Shown here piece after piece: positions 33,410-42,198 of a DNA stretch of 64,000 nt (its first letter is position 1; every line of letters begins with the position of its first letter). The position numbers and the translations under genes are program-made. Under the pieces are notes generated by a model, which saw only the letters and a list, made by a program, of their open reading frames with translations, searched no databases and was not told the DNA's origin. This stretch comes from UBA830 sp002295635 (GTDB taxonomy: Bacteria > Pseudomonadota > Alphaproteobacteria > MPNO01 > UBA830): the NCBI GenBank assembly GCA_002295635.1, contig DBHK01000025.1:1-64000 (forward strand). The letters are read 5' to 3'.

Positions 33410-34974
33410 CAGTAAACATTACCGAGCAACTCGCCGACCGCTACGGCCACAAGATCAAAACCCCAACAGAAATCCTTGATCTCATTGGCCACCGCCCGCG
33501 CGACAAGAGCGCAATCATGTGCCATGGTACGTTTGACGTGGTTCATCCGGGACACGTCCGTCATTTGCTATATGCTAAAGGCAAAGGCGAAATCTTGATT
33601 GCAAGCCTGACCTGCGATGCTCACGTCATGAAGGGTCATTCAGGTCCAAGGCCCTACGTCCCCGAAGAACTGCGTGCGATAAATCTGGCCGCGTTCGAAA
33701 TGGTGGATTACGTGATCATCGACCGTGAAGCGACGCCGATCAGTAACATTAATGTTATCCAGCCCGATTTTTTCGCCAAGGGTTTTGAATACACGGAACG
33801 CGGGTTGCCGGAAAAGACCCGCGAAGAACAGGACGTAGTGGAAGCCTACGGCGGCGAAATGATATTCACGCCTGGCGATATTATATATTCATCGACATCG
33901 TTGCTGAATCTCTCGGCGCCAAGCATCGCCGGCGAGAAACTCGCTGTTATGATGCAGGCCGAGAAACTGGGCTTTGACGACCTTCGGGCAGCCCTTGATG
34001 CTTTTGACGGCAAACGCGTTCATGTTGTGGGCGACACCATCGTCGATACGTATACGCATTGTTCGCTTATCGGCAGCAATGCCAAAACACCAACTTTCAG
34101 CGTTCGTTACGAAAACAGTCAGGACTACGTCGGTGGCGCAGGTATTGTGTCGCGCCACATCGCTGAAGCGGGTGGCGATGTCGTTTTCTCGACGGTAGTC
34201 GGCGATGACCCAATGGGGCAGATGGTCGTTGACGAACTGACGACTGCAAACGTTCTGTGCAATGCCATTGTTGATAAGACGCGCCCGACAACAAATAAGA
34301 ACGCCTTCATCGCGGATAGTTACCGGATGCTGAAAGTCGATACGCTCGACAACAGCACGATATCTGAACGTGTCCTGTCAGAACTGTGCAATTACGTCAA
34401 AACGACTGCCACCGATGCTATTATTTTTAGCGATTTTCGCCACGGTATTTTCAATAAGGCTACTATCCCCACGCTCAAATCTGCAATACCGGAAGAAACG
34501 TTCCGTGTCGCCGATAGCCAGGTCGCGAGCCGCTGGGGGAACATCCTGGATTTTTCTGAATTCGACCTGATAACGCCTAATGAAAAGGAAGCCCGTTTTG
34601 CACTCGGTGACCAGGAATCCGGTGTACGCCCGCTCGCACTAAGCCTGTTCGAAGAAGCCAAAGCCGGCACGCTCATCCTCAAGCTTGGCGGCCGGGGGAT
34701 CATCACCTATCGCTCGAATCGGTCCGGCGATTTTCGGGCATTCTTCGCGATTGACAGTTTCACAGACGATCTCGTCGACGCGGTGGGTGCAGGCGATGCG
34801 CTGCTCGCTTATTCGACGCTTGCCATGCTGGCCACCGGAAACGAAGTGATCGCTTCCGTGCTCGGGTCCTTTGCAGCGTCGGTTGAATGCGAACGTGACG
34901 GAAACATTCCCGTTTCGCGCGACGACGTAAGTAAAAAAATCGACGCTATTGAGGGCAACATTGCCGCGCTCTGA
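33406..34974 (+). CDS. Bifunctional sugar nucleotidyltransferase - PfkB kinase (reverse HldE order)
   Basis: A 522-residue fusion. Residues ~30-190 are a cytidylyltransferase-like domain with GTFDVVHPGHVRHL (HxGH). Residues ~205-510 are a PfkB-type sugar kinase with YVGGAGIVSRHIAEAGG and the anion-hole motif DAVGAGDALLAY. HldE of E. coli has the same two activities (heptose 7-phosphate kinase and heptose 1-phosphate adenylyltransferase) with the kinase first; here the order is reversed. With the GmhA- and GmhB-like genes just upstream it completes a nucleotide-heptose pathway. The start is GTG at 33406 in a GTGA overlap. The nucleotide used is not known. Confidence 0.88.
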   Translation: MTVNITEQLADRYGHKIKTPTEILDLIGHRPRDKSAIMCHGTFDVVHPGHVRHLLYAKGKGEILIASLTCDAHVMKGHSGPRPYVPEELRAINLAAFEMVDYVIIDREATPISNINVIQPDFFAKGFEYTERGLPEKTREEQDVVEAYGGEMIFTPGDIIYSSTSLLNLSAPSIAGEKLAVMMQAEKLGFDDLRAALDAFDGKRVHVVGDTIVDTYTHCSLIGSNAKTPTFSVRYENSQDYVGGAGIVSRHIAEAGGDVVFSTVVGDDPMGQMVVDELTTANVLCNAIVDKTRPTTNKNAFIADSYRMLKVDTLDNSTISERVLSELCNYVKTTATDAIIFSDFRHGIFNKATIPTLKSAIPEETFRVADSQVASRWGNILDFSEFDLITPNEKEARFALGDQESGVRPLALSLFEEAKAGTLILKLGGRGIITYRSNRSGDFRAFFAIDSFTDDLVDAVGAGDALLAYSTLAMLATGNEVIASVLGSFAASVECERDGNIPVSRDDVSKKIDAIEGNIAAL

Positions 34975-35914
34975 CGTTATAAGGGTCGTTGTCATGGGGC
35001 TTGGCATTCAGGGCCGCAAGCGACGGGAGATCGCGGGCACCGATGTGGTGGCGACGGTTGATCCGGTCGTTGAGGGTGCGGACTATAAATCTATCGACGA
35101 TGTACCGGTTGATGCCTATGATGCGGCGCTGTTGTGCGTTCCCGACGGTCCGAAACTTGGGCTGATCGACAACCTCATCGCTAAAGGTAAGCATATCCTA
35201 GTTGAAAAGCCGATCATCGCGGCGGAGATGTCGGATATCGAGGCGCTGGCTGCAAAAGCGCGCGCCGCTGGCGTCGCTTGTTACACAGCCTACAATCACC
35301 GGTTTGAGCCGCATTTCCTTCGCATGAAGGATCTGATCGAATCGGGTGAACTAGGCGAAATCTATTTTATGCGGATGTTCTACGGCAATGGCACTGCACG
35401 GGATGTACGCAATTCCGAATGGCGCGATACCGGCGCGGGCGTTCTTCCAGACCTGGGCTCGCATCTCATCGATACCGTTCTATTTTTCTTCGGAGATACG
35501 AACCGTGAATTCCGGCCTGTCGTCTTCAATCGATTTGAAAACCGTGCGTTCGACCGATTTATTATCAGTAGTACCGGCACGCCGGAAATTGAGCTCGAGA
35601 TGACGCTACTCTCCTGGAGAAATCATTTTACGTGCGATGTTTTTACAGAGAATGGCTCAGCTCATATCGATTCGTTGTGCAAATGGGGCCCTTCGACATT
35701 CACGCGGCGCACTCGCGTATTGCCGTCTGGCAGGCCACCGGAAGAATCTATCGTCTTGACCCAGTCCGACCCGACCTGGGAACTAGAATACACACATTTC
35801 AAATCGCTCTGCGAAACTGGCGTGGTCAATCTTGATAAAGATGTGACGATTAACCGAGCGCTCGCTTCAGTTGCGAACGCCACGGACTTGGATCACGGTG
35901 CATGGCTGGCTTGA
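34949..35914 (+). CDS. Gfo/Idh/MocA family oxidoreductase
   Basis: A 321-residue NAD(P)-dependent sugar oxidoreductase. VVVMGLGIQGRKR is the Rossmann loop, HILVEKPI carries the family Glu-Lys-Pro with the catalytic Lys, and AYNHRFEPHF and DLGSHLIDTVLFFFG are the conserved substrate-side motifs. It probably oxidises or reduces a nucleotide sugar made in this locus. The start is TTG at 34949, or 34961, overlapping the previous gene. Its end overlaps the next gene by 13 bases. Confidence 0.88.
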   Translation: MRATLPRSDVIRVVVMGLGIQGRKRREIAGTDVVATVDPVVEGADYKSIDDVPVDAYDAALLCVPDGPKLGLIDNLIAKGKHILVEKPIIAAEMSDIEALAAKARAAGVACYTAYNHRFEPHFLRMKDLIESGELGEIYFMRMFYGNGTARDVRNSEWRDTGAGVLPDLGSHLIDTVLFFFGDTNREFRPVVFNRFENRAFDRFIISSTGTPEIELEMTLLSWRNHFTCDVFTENGSAHIDSLCKWGPSTFTRRTRVLPSGRPPEESIVLTQSDPTWELEYTHFKSLCETGVVNLDKDVTINRALASVANATDLDHGAWLA

Positions 35915-37197
35915 CCGTCGGCTTCGCCGGCCTTTCGCACCTGGGTATTGTTTCAGGATGTGCGGCCGCCGAGAAAGGCTTCAATGTCGTTGGATACGAC
36001 GATGAGGCGGCGGTTGTGGATGCGCTGGCAGGTGGCATCCTCCCGGTGGTTGAGCCCGATCTCCCCGAGACATTCGAGCGCAATATCGACCGACTTACCT
36101 TCACGTCGAAACCAGGCGACCTCACGGTTTGCGATATTGTCTATATTTCCCGAGATGTCCCGACGGATGACCAGGGTATCAGTGATGTTTCGGCAATTAC
36201 CGATCTTATCGAAAGGGTGCAGCCATATATCCGCCAGGATGCGGTTATTGTCATGTTGAGCCAGGTCCCGCCAGGCTTTACCCGCAAGCTGTTTGATGCT
36301 GATCCACGGTTCTACTATCAAGTAGAGACTTTGATTTTTGGTCGGGCGGTCCAGCGCGCGCTTCTACCGGAGCGGCTGATCGTCGGCTCTGCCGACGCGA
36401 CCCAGCCACTACCCGAAGTATTCAACGCAGTTCTATCTGTCTTCAACTGCCCGATCCTGCCCATGCGATTCGAAAGTGCGGAACTTGCAAAGATCTCGAT
36501 CAACATGTGCCTAGTCGCATCGATCGGGGTTGCGAACACGATGGCAGGAGTTTGCGAGACCGTCGGTGCCGACTGGTCGGAGATCGTACCAGCATTGCGG
36601 CTCGATGCCCGTATCGGTCCTTCAGCTTATCTCAAGCCCGGCCTTGGTCTGGCCGGCGGCAATCTTGAGCGTGATCTCGCGACGGTCATCAACCTGGCCG
36701 ACGCCCATGATCAGGATCACGGAATTGTCGATGCGTGGATCGCAAACAGTAATATCCGAAAAGACTGGGCGTATGAAATGTTGGCCACCTTGGTACTGGG
36801 CGACAAGCCGCAAGCACGAATAGCCATCCTGGGGCTCTCCTATAAGGAAAATACACACAGCGTAAAGAACGCAGCGTCACTGAAATTTCTATCCCGCCTC
36901 GTTGGGCACGACACTGTGGTCTATGACCCGGTTGTCGATGGCGCGAAAGCGGCCCCCGGTTCCGTCGTTGCTACTTCAGCGATGGACGCGGTCGCGGATG
37001 CAGATGTTGTGGTGCTGATGACGCCATGGCCGGAATTTTCAACCCTCAACTCCTCTGATGTCGCCGCTGTAATGCGGGGCCGAGTGATGATCGATCCATA
37101 TGCGTTGATTGATCGAAAGGATGCTGTTGCTGCCGGTTTCGCCTATGCAACACTCGGAGCTGAAACCGCTAATCCGCAGGAGAACGCGCATGCTTAA
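35902..37197 (+). CDS. UDP-sugar dehydrogenase homologue lacking the catalytic cysteine
   Basis: A 431-residue protein with the three-domain layout of UDP-glucose/GDP-mannose dehydrogenases: VGFAGLSHLGIVSGCAA (NAD loop), the SQVPPGFTRKL segment, SAELAKISINMCL with Lys197 and Asn201, and ILGLSYKENTHSVKNA in the C-terminal domain. The catalytic motif is changed: where GFGGSCFPKD is normal, it reads GLAGGNLERD, so Asn254 stands in place of the Cys that forms the thiohemiacetal. Oxidation all the way to a uronate is therefore unlikely. It may stop at the aldehyde, epimerise, or be regulatory. Confidence 0.85.
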   Translation: MAGLTVGFAGLSHLGIVSGCAAAEKGFNVVGYDDEAAVVDALAGGILPVVEPDLPETFERNIDRLTFTSKPGDLTVCDIVYISRDVPTDDQGISDVSAITDLIERVQPYIRQDAVIVMLSQVPPGFTRKLFDADPRFYYQVETLIFGRAVQRALLPERLIVGSADATQPLPEVFNAVLSVFNCPILPMRFESAELAKISINMCLVASIGVANTMAGVCETVGADWSEIVPALRLDARIGPSAYLKPGLGLAGGNLERDLATVINLADAHDQDHGIVDAWIANSNIRKDWAYEMLATLVLGDKPQARIAILGLSYKENTHSVKNAASLKFLSRLVGHDTVVYDPVVDGAKAAPGSVVATSAMDAVADADVVVLMTPWPEFSTLNSSDVAAVMRGRVMIDPYALIDRKDAVAAGFAYATLGAETANPQENAHA

Positions 37198-38083
37198 GCA
37201 TATGCAAACACGCCCAACCAACCCGACCCGCGTTGTCGTTCTTGGAGCGGCCGGGTTTGTTGGAAGTGCGTCTGTCGATCTACTTCGGGCAAACAGCATC
37301 CCGGTTGAGGCGATTGCCCGCGCAGATATCGATCTTCTGTCCCCGTCGGCCGCCGATGACCTGGCGGCCTTGCTGCGTGCCAATGACAGCCTCGTCGTTG
37401 TATCGGCTAACGCACCGTGCAAAGACAGCGTGATGCTGCGTGAAAACATCTCAATGATGGAAACGGTATGCGGTGCCCTGACGAAACAGTCTGTCGCACA
37501 TGTGGTCTATATCAGCTCCGATGCGGTCTACGGCGATGAACCGATCCCGTTGACAGAAGCATCTCCCGCCGCACCGGGGTCTATGCATGGTGTGATGCAC
37601 CTTACCCGTGAATTGATGCTGGGCGACTGCGTATCTGGACCGTTTGCCATCATACGGCCGACGTTAATTTACGGTGCCGCCGATCCACATAACGGGTATG
37701 GACCCAACCGTTTTCGACGGCTGGCCGCTGCTGGAGATGACATCGTTTTGTTTGGTGATGGCGAAGAACGCCGCGATCACGTTCTTGTCGATGACGTTGC
37801 GGAACTCGTTCTTCGGATTCTGCGTCATTGCAGCGCAGGTGTTCTCAATATCGCAACTGGCGCGGTCACTTCCTTCTATGACATTGCCAACGATGTCTCG
37901 GATATGTTCGATACTGCGACAAAGATAAAATCGTCTCCCCGCGTGGGGCCGATGCCCCATAACGGATACCGGCCGTTCGACCCCGCCGCGACCTCTTCCG
38001 CTTTTCCCGATTTCGTTTATACGTCGCTGGCTGACGGATTGCGGCAAACCCATAACGAGATGCTGAACAACAATCATGGCTGA
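37190..38083 (+). CDS. NAD-dependent epimerase/reductase
   Basis: A 297-residue extended SDR. VVVLGAAGFVGSASVDLL is the dinucleotide loop and YISSDAVYGDEPIPLTE the Ser region. The expected Tyr-x3-Lys is not obvious: after the Ser region the sequence reads GSMHGVMHLTRELM, with His and no Tyr before it. This may be a degenerate or altered active site. The chosen start ATG at 37190 overlaps the previous stop by eight bases and has AGGAG upstream. Its end overlaps the methyltransferase start by eight bases. Confidence 0.8.
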   Translation: MLKHMQTRPTNPTRVVVLGAAGFVGSASVDLLRANSIPVEAIARADIDLLSPSAADDLAALLRANDSLVVVSANAPCKDSVMLRENISMMETVCGALTKQSVAHVVYISSDAVYGDEPIPLTEASPAAPGSMHGVMHLTRELMLGDCVSGPFAIIRPTLIYGAADPHNGYGPNRFRRLAAAGDDIVLFGDGEERRDHVLVDDVAELVLRILRHCSAGVLNIATGAVTSFYDIANDVSDMFDTATKIKSSPRVGPMPHNGYRPFDPAATSSAFPDFVYTSLADGLRQTHNEMLNNNHG

Positions 38084-38735
38084 ACTGGATCTTCTGCGTG
38101 CACTGCCGAAAGGCGGTAAGCGCAATGTTAAAGCGCGCGTGACCGAAAAATCCGACGAGAGCATCAGAATATCGAAGGAATACGGTGAGCTTTATTTCGA
38201 TGGCCCCAGAGAATACGGCTATGGCGGATACGGTTACGATGGCCGCTGGCAGCCTGTCGCCCGGGATATTGTGGATCATTTCGGTCTAGGCCCGGGATCC
38301 CGTATTCTCGATGTCGGTTGCGCCAAGGGGTTTTTGGTCAAAGACCTGCTCGGCGCCTGCCCGGGCATTGAAGCATTCGGGCTCGATATTTCCGAATACG
38401 CTCTGATGAATTGTGAACCTGAAGTGATTGGCCGGCTTCATCAGGGAACAGCCGAAAGCCTCCCGTTTCCGGATGGTAGTTTTGACGCTGTCATATGTCT
38501 GAACACTCTACACAACCTGCCACGCGAACGCTGCATCACCGCGCTGCGCGAGGTGGAACGCCTCGCCCCCGGCAACGGGTTTATTACTGTTGATTCATAC
38601 CGCACCCAGGAACAGCGGGACCTATTTATGGAATGGGTTCTGACGGCGGAATTTCATGATTTCACCGATGGTTGGATTTCCCTGTTCAATGAGGCCGGCT
38701 ACACCGGCGACTACAACTGGACAATTATTGAATGA
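38076..38735 (+). CDS. Class I SAM-dependent methyltransferase
   Basis: A 219-residue enzyme of the Methyltransf_11 type: SRILDVGCAKGFLVKDLL is motif I, FGLDISEYAL motif II, and SFDAVICLNTLHNL motif IV. It begins with a Lys-rich stretch and a Tyr/Gly-rich segment (REYGYGGYGYDGRW). The likely substrate is a sugar or nucleotide sugar of the locus. It is coupled to the preceding epimerase gene by an eight-base overlap. Confidence 0.85.
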   Translation: MAELDLLRALPKGGKRNVKARVTEKSDESIRISKEYGELYFDGPREYGYGGYGYDGRWQPVARDIVDHFGLGPGSRILDVGCAKGFLVKDLLGACPGIEAFGLDISEYALMNCEPEVIGRLHQGTAESLPFPDGSFDAVICLNTLHNLPRERCITALREVERLAPGNGFITVDSYRTQEQRDLFMEWVLTAEFHDFTDGWISLFNEAGYTGDYNWTIIE

Positions 38736-38777
38736 GCCTCGTGCGGCCCTTCATCACCGACTGACCGGAGCATTGGC

Positions 38778-39599
38778 ATGACGCTAAAAAACTCTTTTGA
38801 TCCCGCCGTCGCGGAACAAAGGTGCGGTGCCTACCGACGCCGCATCTTGGAAATTTCCCAACAGGTGACGGCGCTGCACATGGCAGGGGCCTATTCGTGC
38901 ACGGAACTTGTCGATGCGGCATATAACGGCTTCATGCGGCGCGATGCAGATGGCAGTTCTCCGGACACCTTTCTGATCTCCAAGGGTCATGGCTGTATGA
39001 TTCAGTATGTGATTCTCGAAGATCTTGGCGTTCTCTCACGCGAGGACCTTGACCGGTATTGCACTGCAGACGGGCAGCTCGGTTGCCACCCTGACTATGG
39101 AGTACCCGGTATAGAGGCGTCGACGGGCTCGCTGGGACATGGTTTGTCGATGACGGTGGGCATGGCCTATGCCGAGCGCATTCGGAAAACCGACGGTCAG
39201 GTTTTTGCCGTTCTCAGCGATGGCGAGCTGCAGGAAGGGTCGACCTGGGAGGCGTTGATGATGGCGTCGTCCCTTTGCCTCACCAATCTGGTTGCGTTGA
39301 TCGACAACAACGATTTCCAGAGTCTCGGGCGAACTTCCGAAACCCATCCAAGTTTCTATCCATTGGCTGAGAAATTCGAATCATTCGGCTGGGAAGTTGG
39401 TGAAACCGATGGACATGACTCCGGCGCGATATACGAAGCGGTAACGGCTCGTTCGGGTGACAAGCCTTTTGCTCTGATCGGCGCTACGACAAAAGGCAAA
39501 GGTGTCAGTTACATGGAAAACATTCCGATGTGGCATTACAGGTCGCCGAATAAAGAAGAATACGAGCAGGCCATGCGCGAACTTGGGGGTGCCGAATGA
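38778..39599 (+). CDS. Transketolase, N-terminal subunit
   Basis: A 273-residue thiamine-diphosphate-binding subunit. FLISKGHGCMIQYVIL, GSLGHGLSMTVGMAYAERI and VLSDGELQEGSTWEALMM (GDGE-type motif, here SDGE) followed by LIDNNDFQS form the cofactor and Mg site. It corresponds to the first half of transketolase. The second half is the next gene, overlapping by four bases (ATGA). Split transketolases are common in secondary loci. Here it would work with the transaldolase to supply C7 or C5 sugar phosphates. Confidence 0.92.
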   Translation: MTLKNSFDPAVAEQRCGAYRRRILEISQQVTALHMAGAYSCTELVDAAYNGFMRRDADGSSPDTFLISKGHGCMIQYVILEDLGVLSREDLDRYCTADGQLGCHPDYGVPGIEASTGSLGHGLSMTVGMAYAERIRKTDGQVFAVLSDGELQEGSTWEALMMASSLCLTNLVALIDNNDFQSLGRTSETHPSFYPLAEKFESFGWEVGETDGHDSGAIYEAVTARSGDKPFALIGATTKGKGVSYMENIPMWHYRSPNKEEYEQAMRELGGAE

Positions 39600-40516
39600 G
39601 AAATGCATTTTCCGAAGCACTGTATGAATCTGCGCTCGAAGACGAACGTGTCTGTATCGTCGTGGCGGATATTTCACCCGCCGGCAGCATGGCGGATTTC
39701 CAGCGCGATCATTCGGACCGCTTTCTGAATGTGGGAGTCGCAGAGCAGTCGATGATCGGCATTTGCGCCGGCATGGCTCTCAAGGGCTTGAGGCCGTTCG
39801 CCTATACGATTGCGACTTTTACTCTCTACCGTCCGTTCGAAATGGTGCGTGACGATCTTTGCTATCAGAATTTGTCGGTAACGGTTGTCGGTATGGGCGC
39901 CGGCATCGTGTATTCGACGCTGGGTGGTACCCATCATACCCAGGAAGATATCGCCGTTGCCGGGGCAATACCCAACATGCGGATTCTGACCCCCTGCGAT
40001 CCGCTGGAAACGCGGGAAATGACCAGGTTCTGTGCGTTGGAGAACAAGGGGCCCCTATATCTGAGGCTGGGCAAGGCAGGTGAGCCGAATCTGACTGAAA
40101 ATGCCGTCGAGGGATTCGAATTCGGTAAGGTCCGGACGATCCGGCAGGGCAGTGATATCTGCATCATGGCACATGGCGCGATCATGTCGATGGCACTGGA
40201 AATCGCTGACGAGCTTGAAGCGGGCGGCGCATCGGTCAGTGTCGTCAACGTGCACACGCTGAAGCCGATAGATCGGGAAGGCATCGCCCGAAATCTTAAA
40301 AACCATGCCCGCGTCGTTGTCATTGAGGAGCATGCGCCGATCGGTGGTCTGGCGACCCACGCTAAATCGATCGCCTGGGACGAACGCGCGATGTGTGATC
40401 TCAAGGTGTTCACGCTCGCCGATGAATTCATCCATTGTTATGGCAGTCATGATGAATTACGTGCCGCCCATGGGCTCGGTAAGGAACACATTCTTGGCGA
40501 ACTTCGCAAAAGCTAG
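39596..40516 (+). CDS. Transketolase, C-terminal subunit
   Basis: A 306-residue subunit with the pyrimidine-binding and C-terminal domains of transketolase: VVADISPAGSM, RFLNVGVAEQSMIGICAGMA with the Glu that activates thiamine diphosphate, TFTLYRPFEMVRDDLCYQN, and the C-terminal domain with VSVVNVHTLKPID. It overlaps the N-terminal subunit gene by four bases, so the two are made in equal amounts and should form the enzyme together. Confidence 0.92.
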   Translation: MRNAFSEALYESALEDERVCIVVADISPAGSMADFQRDHSDRFLNVGVAEQSMIGICAGMALKGLRPFAYTIATFTLYRPFEMVRDDLCYQNLSVTVVGMGAGIVYSTLGGTHHTQEDIAVAGAIPNMRILTPCDPLETREMTRFCALENKGPLYLRLGKAGEPNLTENAVEGFEFGKVRTIRQGSDICIMAHGAIMSMALEIADELEAGGASVSVVNVHTLKPIDREGIARNLKNHARVVVIEEHAPIGGLATHAKSIAWDERAMCDLKVFTLADEFIHCYGSHDELRAAHGLGKEHILGELRKS

Positions 40517-40531
40517 CGCAGGTCAGATCTG

Positions 40532-41626
40532 ATGGAAATTAGGTATCGAGATCTCAGCGTAACGGATACCGCGTTGCGTGCTCGGCTACTTGAATCGATC
40601 GACAAGGTGCTTCAGCACGGCCGCTTTATTCTAGGGCCGGAACATAACGAGTTTGAAGAACGAATGGCGGCATATTGCGGCCGTCAACATGGGATCGGTG
40701 TTAACTCCGGGACGGACGCATTATTTCTGGCGCTGAAGGCGGCCGGCATCGGCGAGGGCGATGAGGTTATCACCACGCCGCTTTCCTGGATTGCGACGGC
40801 AAACGCGATCGTCCTGGTGGGGGCCACGCCGGTCTTTGCCGATATCCGCTATGATCTGAATATCGACCCGGGGGCCATCGAAGCACTGATCACGAACCGG
40901 ACACGTGCCATCATTCCCGTCCATTTTACCGGCCAGATGTGTGAGATGGAAACCATTATGGAGATCGCTTCGCGGCACGATCTTCTCGTCATTGAAGATG
41001 GTGCCCAGGCGTTCGGCGCGCAACGCAACGACCGGGTCTGCGGGTCTTACGGCACGATGAGCTGCTTCAGCATGAACCCAATGAAGGTTTATAATGGGTA
41101 TGGTGAAGCCGGTGCTATCGTTACCGATGACGCAGAGATTCGTGAAAAACTGACGATCCTGCGGTATGGCGGCACTATCAACAAACAGGATTGCGTCTAC
41201 CCGAGCCTCAATGGTCGGCTCGACACTATTCAGGCGACGATGCTAGTCATCAGCCTGGATTATCTTGAAGAGAAAATCGAGAAACGCCGCGAGATTGCAG
41301 CGCTGTATAACGACCGGCTGGACAATGTGGTTCGTTGCCCGCGCGAACTACCCGGGAACAAACATATTTACTACGCCTATTCGGTGCTAGCCGATGACCG
41401 GGATGCCCTTATGAGCCACCTCGCCGAACGTGGGGTCGAAACCCAGGTGCAGCACCCAATCCCTATGCCGCGACACACCGCCTATCGCGATCGTTTTGAT
41501 GTCGAGATTCCAGTTGCGGAGCGCGCGGCGAACGAAATTCTGTGCCTGCCAAACCAGGAGGATCTGATTGGCGAACGCGAGGTCGATTACGTGACGGGCT
41601 GTATCCGAGAGTTTTACCGCTTATGA
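40532..41626 (+). CDS. DegT/DnrJ/EryC1/StrS-family sugar aminotransferase
   Basis: A 364-residue PLP enzyme that aminates a keto-sugar nucleotide. GVNSGTDALFLALKAAGI lies at the phosphate site, VIEDGAQAFGA has the Asp for the PLP ring nitrogen, and SMNPMKVYNGYGEAG carries the Schiff-base Lys185. The C-terminal GVETQVQHPIPMPRHTAY is typical. It makes an amino sugar from a ketosugar, possibly the product of the nearby Gfo/Idh or SDR enzymes. Confidence 0.9.
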   Translation: MEIRYRDLSVTDTALRARLLESIDKVLQHGRFILGPEHNEFEERMAAYCGRQHGIGVNSGTDALFLALKAAGIGEGDEVITTPLSWIATANAIVLVGATPVFADIRYDLNIDPGAIEALITNRTRAIIPVHFTGQMCEMETIMEIASRHDLLVIEDGAQAFGAQRNDRVCGSYGTMSCFSMNPMKVYNGYGEAGAIVTDDAEIREKLTILRYGGTINKQDCVYPSLNGRLDTIQATMLVISLDYLEEKIEKRREIAALYNDRLDNVVRCPRELPGNKHIYYAYSVLADDRDALMSHLAERGVETQVQHPIPMPRHTAYRDRFDVEIPVAERAANEILCLPNQEDLIGEREVDYVTGCIREFYRL

Positions 41627-42198
41627 AGATCCCGTCCGGTTTTGCTCGGATCAATGACGAAGTTTACGTCGCCGATGGAAATCCGACCATCGTTACGGAT
41701 GACGCGATAGCCTTCCTGAAATTCGTTGCAGAGAAGAACCGGCGGGGTCGGGCGCGGCTATGTGCGCATCCCGGAAACGACGATGCGCTGCATGAAATGC
41801 TGATAGCCCATACTGGTGGCGCGTATGTGCAACCTCACAAACATCGCGGCAAAAGCGAATCTTTTCACATTGTCGAAGGAAGGCTGAAGATCTTTCTGTT
41901 CGGCGATGATGCGACCTGGAAACAAACGATCCAGATGGCGAAGCCGGGCGGCGGGGGTTCGTTCTTTTACCGACTGCATTCGGAGACGTTTCATTCCGTA
42001 TTGCCGGAGACGGATTTCGTTGTTTTCCACGAAGTGACGAACGGCCCATTCGACATCGCTGACAGGGTCGACGCCGAATGGGCGCCCGCTGAAGACGGCG
42101 ATCCAGCACTGCAATCCGCATTCATAGAAGCCTGGCTCAAAGGCGCTGGGCTTCCAGCTGGGGCTTCCCACTCCGGCACCCAAGGAGGAACAACATGA
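41623..42198 (+). CDS. WbuC-type cupin protein
   Basis: A 191-residue cupin of the WbuC family found in O-antigen and capsule loci. RARLCAHPGNDDALHEMLIA and YVQPHKHRGKSESFHIVEG carry the conserved His residues and Glu. FYRLHSETFHSVLPETDFVVFHE is the second half. The function is unknown, perhaps sugar isomerisation. The C-terminal ~20 residues are Gly/Ser-rich. The start is ATG at 41623 in an ATGA overlap with the aminotransferase. Confidence 0.82.
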   Translation: MKIPSGFARINDEVYVADGNPTIVTDDAIAFLKFVAEKNRRGRARLCAHPGNDDALHEMLIAHTGGAYVQPHKHRGKSESFHIVEGRLKIFLFGDDATWKQTIQMAKPGGGGSFFYRLHSETFHSVLPETDFVVFHEVTNGPFDIADRVDAEWAPAEDGDPALQSAFIEAWLKGAGLPAGASHSGTQGGTT

